NCBI GenBank assembly: GCA_017798125.1
Contig: CP059070.1
Location: 558,001-622,000, forward strand
Direction of reading: 5' to 3'
DNA: 64,000 nt
Source of the DNA: Cryomorphaceae bacterium
GTDB taxonomy: Bacteria; Bacteroidota; Bacteroidia; Flavobacteriales; ECT2AJA-044
In this document: in pieces, positions 32,094 to 39,849 of the stretch
Layout: each line of letters begins with the position of its first letter
Position numbering within the stretch: the stretch's first letter is position 1
The notes under the pieces: model-generated
Seen by the model: only the letters and a program-made list of their open reading frames with translations
Databases searched by the model: none
Told to the model about the DNA's origin: nothing
Made by a program: the position numbers and the translations under genes

Positions 32094-33271
32094 TCCGTCA
32101 CCTATTCAAACTAATGTGGAACCGGAAAGGGAAGAACTTCCTGCTCCTGGTCGAGGTATTGGCCTCCTTTATGGTTCTTTTCGGCATCATGACCCTTGTG
32201 GTCAAGAACTACCGAAACTACGCTCAGCCCTTGGGCTTTGAATACGAAAATGTATGGGTTATCGAGACCACCATCGACGTGGAAAACGAAGAGGCTGTGG
32301 AAACGATGAAGAACTTGAAAAGTGTCCTTCGCAATCAGCCCGAAATTGAAAGTCTGGCCTTAATGACCGATAACTTTCCTTTCGCTTTCAGCTCGTCGAC
32401 CAACTCCTTTGATTATAAAGAGGAACCCCTTACTTCAAATTCATTTTGGGTAGAGCCTGAGTTCTTCGATGTGCTTCGCATTCCCATTGAACGAGGGAAG
32501 GTATTTGACGAGGCGAACATCAATGACGAGGGGCACTATGTTGTGGTCAATCGGAAACTGGAAGAGACTATTTTGGACATTGACCCATCCGTCGATATTG
32601 TGGGCGAAGACATCGATGATGCTGGAGACCGCATTGTTACCGGGGTTATAGATCGCTTTCGATACGCCAGCCAGTTTATGTCCAACCAAAACTCCTTCTT
32701 TAGGATGTACAGCTTGAACGACACCAACCAGTACTTCCTGGCTACAGCGATGCTCGTTCGCGTTAAGCCCGACGCCGGAAAGGAATTTGAGCAAAAGTTG
32801 ATGAACCTCTTGGAGCGCACCAATCCGGCTTGGGAATACGACATTTCGTGGCTCAGTGAAATGAAAACCGGAAGGGACTTATTGGTCATGGTTCCGGTCA
32901 TCATTTTCAGCATTATTGGCGCCTTTCTACTCTTTAATGTGGGCATGGGCATTTTTGGCGTACTCTGGTACAACATCAACAGACGCCGCCCCGAAATTGG
33001 ACTTCGCCGTGCCCTTGGAGCACCCGCCGGTGCGATTGGCAGTCAGTTCATTGGTGAAGTCATGGTCATCACCACATTCTCAGTAATTCTCGGGCTTTTA
33101 ATCGCCATTCAGTTTCCCTTGATGGGTGCCTTTGATCTTCCGGCACAGGATTACTTTGTAGCCATGGGTATTGCCTTGGGCATTATCTATTTGATTACCT
33201 TTCTCTGTGCTTGGTACCCAAGTCATCAAGCCGCGCGAATTGAACCTGCTCAAGCCCTTCACGAAGAATGA
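32090..33271 (+). CDS. FtsX/MacB-type permease, second of two
   Basis: A 393-aa permease of the same type as the upstream gene, with an N-terminal helix (LVEVLASFMVLFGIMTLVV), a periplasmic domain, and three C-terminal helices with RRRPEIGLRRALGAPAGAIGSQF and the end YPSHQAARIEPAQALHEE. It overlaps the upstream gene by four bases (ATGA) and the downstream regulator gene by four bases (ATGA). It probably forms a heterodimer with the first permease (inference). Confidence 0.92.
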   Translation: MIRHLFKLMWNRKGKNFLLLVEVLASFMVLFGIMTLVVKNYRNYAQPLGFEYENVWVIETTIDVENEEAVETMKNLKSVLRNQPEIESLALMTDNFPFAFSSSTNSFDYKEEPLTSNSFWVEPEFFDVLRIPIERGKVFDEANINDEGHYVVVNRKLEETILDIDPSVDIVGEDIDDAGDRIVTGVIDRFRYASQFMSNQNSFFRMYSLNDTNQYFLATAMLVRVKPDAGKEFEQKLMNLLERTNPAWEYDISWLSEMKTGRDLLVMVPVIIFSIIGAFLLFNVGMGIFGVLWYNINRRRPEIGLRRALGAPAGAIGSQFIGEVMVITTFSVILGLLIAIQFPLMGAFDLPAQDYFVAMGIALGIIYLITFLCAWYPSHQAARIEPAQALHEE

Positions 33272-34629
33272 TCCTCATCATTGACGACGATTTAGGCGTA
33301 CGGAAGTCCCTTTCCCTCCTCTTCCGCCAAAATGGGTACCGAACCCTGGAGGCTGAGCACCCCGAAATGGGCTTGGTCCAACTAGCGGAACACCCCGTAG
33401 AGCTGGTCTTCTTGGATATGAATTTCCATGTGGAGACCACTGGAGATGAAGGGCTCGCGGCACTTAAGCGCATTAAAGAAGCACACCCCATGATCCCGGT
33501 TATCTTGATTACCGGATGGGGGCATATGGCCTTGGCCATTGATGGTATGAAAGCGGGGGCCGCAGACTTTATCAATAAACCTTGGGAGAATGACTACGTC
33601 CTGGAGGCGGCCAAAACGGCCCTCAAGCTGAACCAGTCCGTGGAAGAGACAAGTTCTGACCGAGCAAAACTGGATCGGAAATTCGACTTCAGCGACATTA
33701 TTGGGGAAGACCCCAAACTCCTTGAGGTGCTTGAGCAAGTGGCTCGTGTGGCACCAACCGATGCGAGCGTGCTCATCTTGGGGGAAAGCGGTACAGGAAA
33801 GGAGCTCATCGCTCAAGCCCTGCACAAGAACTCCGAACGGCGTCAAGAGAACTTCGTGGAGGTCAACCTCGGAGGTATCTCGGCCAGTTTGTTCGAAAGC
33901 GAAATGTTCGGTCATAAAAAAGGGGCCTTCACCGACGCACATGCAGACCGAGTCGGTCGATTTGAAGCCGCGCACAACGGCACCATCTTCTTAGATGAAT
34001 TGGGTGAACTACCCCTTGCGCAACAAGTCAAACTGCTCCGCGTATTGCAGGATCGACGATTTGAAGTCCTGGGGAGTTCCGAAACCAAGAGTGTCAACGT
34101 GCGGGTCGTTTCGGCCACCAATCGAGACTTGGCCAAAGAGGTCGATGAAGAACGCTTCCGCGAGGATCTGTTCTACCGTATCAACCTCATCACCCTGCAT
34201 TTACCGCCTCTCCGCGAACGACCTGGCGATATCCCTCTGCTGGCCAAGCACTTCTTGAACTTGGCGGCGGCCGACTATGGAAAAACAGATGTCCGCTTCG
34301 CGCCGCAGGCGCTGGAACTGTTAAAAGGGCTTCCGTTTCCGGGCAATATCCGCGAGCTCAAAAACCTGGTGGAACGGGCACTGCTTCTGGCCACCGGAAA
34401 TGAACTGCAGGCCTCGGATATCGAGAAGCATTTGCGTCCGAACCAAAGCAATGCCACGCCCCAAAGCAAAACCTTAAATTTGGAAGAAATGGAGCGAGAA
34501 TTGGTGGAACGCGCGATGCGGGCTCATCGATACAAAGTAGCTCCGGCGGCGCGGGCACTCGGCATCAGTCGGAACGCCCTGTACCGAAGACTCGAAAAGT
34601 TCGGAATGGCCGATGGGGCTGAAGACTAA
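33268..34629 (+). CDS. Sigma-54-dependent response regulator (NtrC family)
   Basis: A 453-aa product. The receiver domain (1-120) has D50 as the phosphorylation site (LVFLDMNF) and K104. The AAA+ domain (about 143-370) has Walker A GESGTGKE (172-179) and a GAFTDA loop (219-224) in place of canonical GAFTGA, plus FLDELGELPL. A Fis-type HTH ends the protein (AARALGISRNALYRRLEKFG). It should activate sigma-54 promoters, and one lies at the head of this operon. It overlaps both the upstream permease gene and the downstream kinase gene. Confidence 0.93.
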   Translation: MILIIDDDLGVRKSLSLLFRQNGYRTLEAEHPEMGLVQLAEHPVELVFLDMNFHVETTGDEGLAALKRIKEAHPMIPVILITGWGHMALAIDGMKAGAADFINKPWENDYVLEAAKTALKLNQSVEETSSDRAKLDRKFDFSDIIGEDPKLLEVLEQVARVAPTDASVLILGESGTGKELIAQALHKNSERRQENFVEVNLGGISASLFESEMFGHKKGAFTDAHADRVGRFEAAHNGTIFLDELGELPLAQQVKLLRVLQDRRFEVLGSSETKSVNVRVVSATNRDLAKEVDEERFREDLFYRINLITLHLPPLRERPGDIPLLAKHFLNLAAADYGKTDVRFAPQALELLKGLPFPGNIRELKNLVERALLLATGNELQASDIEKHLRPNQSNATPQSKTLNLEEMERELVERAMRAHRYKVAPAARALGISRNALYRRLEKFGMADGAED

Positions 34630-35932
34630 ATTCATCTTGTATTTGATCGTCATCCACGGAGTAATCTTGTGGCTGGCCTATCCGCAATTTGAGCGGGAAC
34701 AACGCTATTGGTTTATTGCCGTAGAAATCGGCGTATTGCTCAGCATGTGGCTAGGGTGGCGCTTGTACCGAAGACTTATGGGGCCCTTGGAGCTCATCCG
34801 GAGCGGCACGGAAGCCATCAAGGATCGCGACTTTCAAGTCAAATTTAAACCCACTGGCCAAGGTGAATTAGACAGTTTGATCAACGTTTACAACGGAATG
34901 ATCGACGAGCTCCGAAACGAGCGCATCCATCAGCAGGAGCAAAACTACTTCTTGGAAGAGCTCATCAACGCCTCACCGACCGGCATTGGAATTCTCGATT
35001 ACGAGCAGCGTTGGGTATCTGCAAATCCGGCCTTGGAGCGCTTCATGACCCTTCCTTCTGAGCAGGTATTGGGCCTACGGCCCGATGAATCTCCCGACCC
35101 CCTATTAAAGCAAATCGTCTTTTCGGAGGGACAAAACGAAAAGCTCATCGAACTCGATGGTTGGCGCAAATTCAAGGTTCATCGAGGGCAGTTCATTCAC
35201 CGCGGATTCAATCGGCAATTCGTACTCGTCGAAGAGCTCAGTCGTGAAATGATCGAAGCGGAAAAGCAGGCCTACGGAAAGGTCATCCGCATGATGAGCC
35301 ACGAGGTCAACAATTCCATGGGCAGCATCAATTCGCTACTCAACAGTCTGGTGGCCTTTGACACTCAAATTGCAGAAGATTTGAGAACCGATTACCGAGA
35401 GTCCATGGACGTGGTGATTCGACGGAACCAGAGCTTGGGCACGTTCATGAATAAGTTTGCCGATGTGGTCCGACTTCCCGATCCCATAACAGAGCCCCTT
35501 GACATCCGAGAACTACTCCATGACCTCGCTCGATTGTGGAGGCCGATTTGCGCCGAGCATCATATAGATTTGATCTGGGAAGCGCCTGAGACGGCACTGA
35601 TTACAGAGGGCGATCGCGAGCAGCTGGAGCAAGTGCTAACCAACGCCATCAAAAATGCACGTGAGAGCATCGGTGAAGGCGGAAAAATTGAGCTCTTTGC
35701 AGATCCCGTGCACGGCCTCTGGGGTGTCGCCGATAATGGCCCGGGCATACCCGCCGATAAAGCGGATCGACTCTTCAAACCTTTCTTCAGCACTAAGAAA
35801 GACGGTCAAGGTGTTGGACTCACCTTGAGCCGAGAAGTACTTATGCAGCACGGATTCCCATTCCGACTCGAGACCGACCCCGATGGGCTCACGCGCTTCG
35901 AAGTGAAAAGCCTACCTTCGGAAGTACGCTAA
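34613..35932 (+). CDS. Sensor histidine kinase (NtrB-like), partner of the NtrC regulator
   Basis: A 439-aa kinase with two N-terminal membrane helices (about 7-23 and 31-50), a HAMP-like linker, a PAS-like domain (about 108-200), phosphorylated His in RMMSHEVNNSMGS (H230), N-box NAIKNARESI and G-boxes DNGPGIPADKADRLF and GQGVGLTLSREV. There is hardly any periplasmic loop, so the signal is likely sensed in the membrane or cytoplasm (inference). Its start lies inside the regulator gene (17-base overlap). A dispersed hairpin repeat lies inside it at 35071-35087. Confidence 0.9.
   Translation: MGLKTKFILYLIVIHGVILWLAYPQFEREQRYWFIAVEIGVLLSMWLGWRLYRRLMGPLELIRSGTEAIKDRDFQVKFKPTGQGELDSLINVYNGMIDELRNERIHQQEQNYFLEELINASPTGIGILDYEQRWVSANPALERFMTLPSEQVLGLRPDESPDPLLKQIVFSEGQNEKLIELDGWRKFKVHRGQFIHRGFNRQFVLVEELSREMIEAEKQAYGKVIRMMSHEVNNSMGSINSLLNSLVAFDTQIAEDLRTDYRESMDVVIRRNQSLGTFMNKFADVVRLPDPITEPLDIRELLHDLARLWRPICAEHHIDLIWEAPETALITEGDREQLEQVLTNAIKNARESIGEGGKIELFADPVHGLWGVADNGPGIPADKADRLFKPFFSTKKDGQGVGLTLSREVLMQHGFPFRLETDPDGLTRFEVKSLPSEVR
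35071..35087 (-). repeat. Dispersed hairpin repeat inside the kinase gene
   Basis: The minus strand reads CATC-GGGCC-GTA-GGCCC (variable pair G/C). It encodes Leu-Arg-Pro-Asp on the gene strand. Confidence 0.7.
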
Positions 35933-35942
35933 CTCAAGCCCC

Positions 35943-36989
35943 TTGTTTGTGGACCTATCCGCCCTAGCCAACAAGAAAATATTGATCTACGGAGCAAACG
36001 GCTATACTGGCCGATTGACCACGCGTCTTTTCCGCGCCCGAGGGCTACGACCCATCTTGGCCGGACGCTCCAACGCAGTTCGACAATTTGCCGGAATCCT
36101 CGGTCTTGAGGCCCGAATTTTCAACGTGGAGGAAGCCGCCGATCACCTTAGAGATATTGACTTCCTAATCAATACGGCTGGTCCTTTTGCCGCTACTCAA
36201 GGACCTTTAATGGACGCCTGCATCGAGAGCAAAACGCACTACGTGGATGTCTCCGGAAAAAAGAAAGAAGTAGAGCGGGCCTTGGAACGCCATGAAAGAG
36301 CTCTGGAAGCCCAAATCGTTCTTATTCCAGCCGCTGGTTTTGGAGTGGCCCCTCCAGATATCGCCGCTCATTTGGCCCTTCAACAACTTCCCGATGCAAG
36401 CCATGCCCTGGCATTGGCCGCGACCTTCGGCGGCGTTTCTAGAGGAACGCTTTATTCCGTGCTCAGCGAAGTCGATCAGGGTGGAGTCCAGTGGGTAAAT
36501 CGCGAATGGGCCATCGCCCAGCCGGCACAAGACCGCCTGGAGCGGAGCGTTTTTGGTCAAACCGTTCAGGGCGTAAACAATCCCCTTCGGGCCGATCTTT
36601 TGACCGTGCCTCATGGAACAGGGGTGGCCAACTACCAGTCCTATATGAAACTGCCCGGATTCGCTATCTCCATGATGCACGGTAAGCTCAAATGGCTGCG
36701 TCGTTTCCTGTTGAAAAGACTGCATTGGCTACCCGAAGGACCATCGAAAAAGCAAATGAAAAAGGGATACACCCTCGTCTACGCAGAAGTTTCTTCGCAG
36801 GATGGCCAAAAAGCAGTCGCCGAACTCAAAGGTCCAGAGGCCTACGTCTTTACCGCCGAGTGCCTGCTGCTGCTCTGTCACCAGATCGTGAAGGGAGAAG
36901 GCCCCCTTGGATTTGCAACGCCTGGACAGTGGATTGGCGAAGAAATAAAGAGCATTGAAGGGGTAACCCTGCAAACCAAAATCCTATGA
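35943..36989 (+). CDS. Saccharopine-dehydrogenase-like NAD(P)-binding protein
   Basis: A 348-aa product with a Rossmann start (KILIYGANGYTGRLTTRLF, GxxGxxG pattern) followed by a saccharopine dehydrogenase/trans-acting enoyl reductase-like body (AGPFAATQGPLMDACIESKTHYVDVSG at about 79-105, LIPAAGFGVAPPDIAAHL at about 130-147). The second domain is membrane-associated in some relatives. The substrate is unknown. The start is TTG (35943) or GTG (35949). It overlaps the next gene by four bases (ATGA). Confidence 0.85.
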   Translation: MFVDLSALANKKILIYGANGYTGRLTTRLFRARGLRPILAGRSNAVRQFAGILGLEARIFNVEEAADHLRDIDFLINTAGPFAATQGPLMDACIESKTHYVDVSGKKKEVERALERHERALEAQIVLIPAAGFGVAPPDIAAHLALQQLPDASHALALAATFGGVSRGTLYSVLSEVDQGGVQWVNREWAIAQPAQDRLERSVFGQTVQGVNNPLRADLLTVPHGTGVANYQSYMKLPGFAISMMHGKLKWLRRFLLKRLHWLPEGPSKKQMKKGYTLVYAEVSSQDGQKAVAELKGPEAYVFTAECLLLLCHQIVKGEGPLGFATPGQWIGEEIKSIEGVTLQTKIL

Positions 36990-37489
36990 AAAAAGCACTC
37001 TTAATCCTGAGCTTGACTTACCTCGTTTCGGTTCAGGCCCAAGATACGCACGAACCCGATTCAACAACAGTTTCAACCATTGACGGAACGGTAAACGAAG
37101 TCTTGAACATCATCTCCGGAGAACCGGACAAGGTTCGCAATCTAGAGCAGTTCAGGATGCTCTTTAGGCACGATGCAACCTTCCGCGCGCTGACTCATGC
37201 TCCGGATGGCAATCGAAGCTTGCGCACCTTCAACCTGGAAGAATTCGCTCGAATTGTCCGCAACTTTTATGACGGTAGTTCCTTTTTGGAGTACGAGCTC
37301 AAAAAGACGGTGAACGAATACAACGGTATTGCCCAAGTCTTCCAAGGGTATCAAGTCGAAAGCCCCCGCGGAAAGGAGAAAGGCGTCAACAGCTATCAAC
37401 TCTACTTCGACGGCACACGTTGGTGGATCACCAGCATTCTATGGGTCAGCGATCGCAACGGTGTTGAACTTCCCGAAGAGTATCGATAG
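36986..37489 (+). CDS. Secreted NTF2-like (SnoaL-type) protein
   Basis: A 167-aa product with a signal peptide (MKKALLILSLTYLVSVQAQ). The mature part ends in a typical NTF2-like pattern: ELKKTVNEYNGIAQVFQGYQV then GVNSYQLYFDGTRWWITSILW. Such folds bind small ligands or act as carriers. The role here is unknown. It overlaps the upstream dehydrogenase-like gene (ATGA), so the two probably form one transcript. Confidence 0.72.
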   Translation: MKKALLILSLTYLVSVQAQDTHEPDSTTVSTIDGTVNEVLNIISGEPDKVRNLEQFRMLFRHDATFRALTHAPDGNRSLRTFNLEEFARIVRNFYDGSSFLEYELKKTVNEYNGIAQVFQGYQVESPRGKEKGVNSYQLYFDGTRWWITSILWVSDRNGVELPEEYR

Positions 37490-37540
37490 GTTCTCAAAAA
37501 CTTAACATCTCCCGTGGTCCATCTTCACCTTATCATCGTA

Positions 37541-37552
37541 ATATTGCAATAT
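37541..37552. promoter_or_regulatory. Possible ArsR operator
   Basis: ATATTGCAATAT is a perfect 12-bp palindrome 13 bases before the arsR ATG, followed by a further ATATAC. ArsR repressors bind short A/T-rich palindromes over the promoter. Confidence 0.5.
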
Positions 37553-37565
37553 CAATATACCGCTG

Positions 37566-37895
37566 ATGGGCATCACACGAATTGACTTATTTGACGGGCG
37601 AACCAACGAGCTGGCTGAAATGGCCAAAGTCCTCGGTCACCCTGCCCGCATACGTATTCTTCAGATACTTCTGGACACGGATTCCTGTATAACCGGAGAT
37701 CTCGTTGAGGATTTGGGCTTGGCTCAACCCACTGTTAGCCAACACCTCAAAGCTTTAAAAGAATCCGGCCTTATCCGGGGTGATATAGACGGAACCAAGG
37801 TGTGCTATTGCATCGATACCGACCGTTGGAAAGTCCTCCAAAAAGTCCTCGGTGATTTCATTTTTTCCCCTTCCATTGACAAAAAATGTTGTTGA
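37566..37895 (+). CDS. arsR: ArsR-family metalloregulator
   Basis: The 109-aa product is a winged-helix protein: LGHPARIRILQILLDTDSCITGDL (about 26-49) and LAQPTVSQHLKALKESGLI (about 57-75, the DNA-reading helix). One cysteine lies in DSCITGD and three more at CYC and the final KKCC, which could bind As(III). It probably represses this arsenic operon. The operator candidate is at 37541-37552. Confidence 0.9.
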   Translation: MGITRIDLFDGRTNELAEMAKVLGHPARIRILQILLDTDSCITGDLVEDLGLAQPTVSQHLKALKESGLIRGDIDGTKVCYCIDTDRWKVLQKVLGDFIFSPSIDKKCC

Positions 37896-37896
37896 G

Positions 37897-38529
37897 ATGA
37901 CTTTTTTTCCTCCACTCCACCGCTACTTGGATGAGCGGGCCGGAGATGCGCATACCATATCCGCTGGCCGAAGAGCCGTACTCGAAAGTTGGGCCGAAAA
38001 AATGGCCGATGAACGACGCTCCAGGCGCCGGATCCGATTGAATTTCATTTGCACCCACAACAGTCGTCGATCTCAGTTCGGACAGGTCTGGGCCTGGGCT
38101 GCGAGTCGCTATTATGGAATGCGCTTTGTCGATTCCTATTCTGGCGGTACCGAAGTGACGGCATGCCACCCCAATACGTTGGTTGCTTTGGAGCGCGCGG
38201 GAATCGCGATTCAACGAGGCGAAGGAGAGAACCCTCATCACCTCGCTCGATTGAAACCAAGAGGAGCTGCCCTGGAAATCTTTAGTAAGGTTTATGAAGA
38301 CGAACCCAATCCCAAATCAGAGTTCATGGCTTTGATGACCTGCGGGCATGCAGAGGAGAACTGTCCCTTCGTAGCAGGAGCGAGTGCGCGGATTTCATTG
38401 AACTACGACGATCCCAAGGTATCCGATGGAACGTCGGAGCAGACCGCGACCTACGATGAACGCAGTCGACAAATCGCGGCCGAGATGATGTATGCCTTTC
38501 ACCATTTGTACGGACTCCTCCAGAACTAA
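37897..38529 (+). CDS. Low-molecular-weight phosphatase-type arsenate reductase-like protein
   Basis: From the ATG at 37897 the product is 210 aa. The active-site loop is [11 protein letters not shown] (C-x5-R), as in LMW protein-tyrosine phosphatases and thioredoxin- or mycothiol-linked arsenate reductases. It is longer than E. coli Wzb or S. aureus ArsC (about 130-150 aa), with an N-terminal extension and a later cysteine pair ([13 protein letters not shown]). It sits between arsR and ACR3, so arsenate reduction is the likely role (inference). It begins two bases after the arsR stop. Confidence 0.82.
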   Translation: MTFFPPLHRYLDERAGDAHTISAGRRAVLESWAEKMADERRSRRRIRLNFICTHNSRRSQFGQVWAWAASRYYGMRFVDSYSGGTEVTACHPNTLVALERAGIAIQRGEGENPHHLARLKPRGAALEIFSKVYEDEPNPKSEFMALMTCGHAEENCPFVAGASARISLNYDDPKVSDGTSEQTATYDERSRQIAAEMMYAFHHLYGLLQN

Positions 38530-38533
38530 CGCC

Positions 38534-39571
38534 ATGCAAACGAAACCTCGCCTGTCCTTTCTCGATCGTTGGCTCACCTTGTGGATCTTCTTGGCCATGG
38601 CCGTAGGTGTTGGTCTTGGGTATTTTGTACCCTCCATGGCGCAGACGCTCGAAAGCGCTTCGTCCGGCACCACCAACATCCCCATTGCCATTGGATTGAT
38701 TTTGATGATGTATCCGCCATTGGCCAAGGTGAACTACAAACTCTTGCCCAAGGTCTTTGCCAACGTCAAAGTCTTGAGCATTTCGCTTTTCTTGAACTGG
38801 ATCGTAGGCCCCCTGCTCATGTTTGGATTGGCCGTTTTGTTTTTACGCGATTATCCGGAATACATGACCGGTTTGATCCTGATTGGACTGGCGCGATGTA
38901 TTGCCATGGTCATAGTATGGAACGAGCTGGCCGATGGAAGTCGTGAATACGCCGCGGGCTTGGTGGCCCTCAACAGTATCTTTCAAGTGTTCTTCTATTC
39001 CGTTTACGCCTATCTCTTTATTACCTGGTTGCCTCCCAAATTGGGATTCGAAGGTGCCCTGGTGGACATCTCCATGGGGACCGTTGCGGAGAGTGTACTG
39101 ATCTATCTCGGAATTCCCTTCGTCGCCGGATTCCTGAGTCGGATCTTGCTGGCTCGTCGCTTCGGCGAAGATTGGTACAAGGAGAAATTTATCCCGGCGA
39201 TTTCCCCCATAACCCTCATCGCCTTGTTGGCAACCATCGTCTTGATGTTCAGCCTGAAAGGGGAGCTCATCGTAGAAATACCGGGGGATGTACTGCGTAT
39301 TGCTGTGCCGATGGTCATCTACTTCGCCTTGATGTTCCTCATCAGTTTCTTCGTGGCGAAAAGAATGGGCGCAGACTATTCCAGGAACGCTTCCATTGCC
39401 TTCACAGCAGCGGGAAACAACTTTGAATTGGCCATCGCTGTGGCCATTGCCATCTTCGGTTTAAACTCGGGTCAGGCCTTCACCGGCGTTGTTGGCCCGC
39501 TTGTTGAGGTACCTGCGCTCATCGGCCTGGTACAGGTGAGTTATTGGTTGAAAAAACGGTATTACGCCTAA
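38534..39571 (+). CDS. arsB: ACR3-family arsenite efflux permease
   Basis: From the ATG at 38534 ([19 protein letters not shown]) the product is 345 aa with about ten membrane helices. ACR3 landmarks include [10 protein letters not shown] near the start, [37 protein letters not shown] (the essential cysteine) and [20 protein letters not shown] near the end. It pumps arsenite and is sometimes labelled arsB, although it belongs to the ACR3 family. It is the third gene of the arsR operon. Confidence 0.93.
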   Translation: MQTKPRLSFLDRWLTLWIFLAMAVGVGLGYFVPSMAQTLESASSGTTNIPIAIGLILMMYPPLAKVNYKLLPKVFANVKVLSISLFLNWIVGPLLMFGLAVLFLRDYPEYMTGLILIGLARCIAMVIVWNELADGSREYAAGLVALNSIFQVFFYSVYAYLFITWLPPKLGFEGALVDISMGTVAESVLIYLGIPFVAGFLSRILLARRFGEDWYKEKFIPAISPITLIALLATIVLMFSLKGELIVEIPGDVLRIAVPMVIYFALMFLISFFVAKRMGADYSRNASIAFTAAGNNFELAIAVAIAIFGLNSGQAFTGVVGPLVEVPALIGLVQVSYWLKKRYYA

Positions 39572-39575
39572 ATTT

Positions 39576-39607
39576 TCCGGTTCATACCGTAATATTTCCC
39601 GTTCACT
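39576..39607 (+). promoter_or_regulatory. Two LytTR-like direct repeats upstream of the TonB receptor operon
   Basis: CCGGTTCAT (39577-39585) and CCCGTTCAC (39598-39606) share GTTCA with a 21-base period, the usual spacing for two LytTR domains on one face of the DNA. The operon ends with a LytTR response regulator gene. A weak -7-like TTCCTTTG lies at 39640-39647. Confidence 0.5.
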
Positions 39608-39668
39608 CCCGTCTGTTATTATGGTCGAGCAAGGTGCTATTCCTTTGCCTGTGTAAAATCGAACGACC

Positions 39669-39842
39669 ATGAATGCCATCCGTATCGCCATTCCGCTGCA
39701 AATGCTACGCTTCATTCGCGTAGAACGCAGAGATCACGAATTCATCGCTATCTTAAGTGATGAACGAGGGAATGACCGTGTGCGAGGATACGGCGCTCAT
39801 CCGTTCGGTGCCATGCAGGATTTGAATAGCAACTTGATTTGA
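39669..39842 (+). CDS. Small 57-aa protein of unknown function
   Basis: ATG at 39669 to TGA at 39842. The product begins MNAIRIAIPLQMLRFIRVERR and is basic, with a mixed helix/strand look and no signal peptide. It starts after the LytTR-like repeats and ends 7 bases before the TonB receptor ATG, so it would be the first gene of the operon. Whether it is translated is unproven; it may be a leader peptide. Confidence 0.45.
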   Translation: MNAIRIAIPLQMLRFIRVERRDHEFIAILSDERGNDRVRGYGAHPFGAMQDLNSNLI

Positions 39843-39849
39843 ACCAATA

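Noticed and set aside
27469-35932. RND-type efflux pump
   Set aside because: There is no RND permease. The transporter genes are an ABC ATPase with two FtsX-type permeases, so this is a MacAB-like pump.
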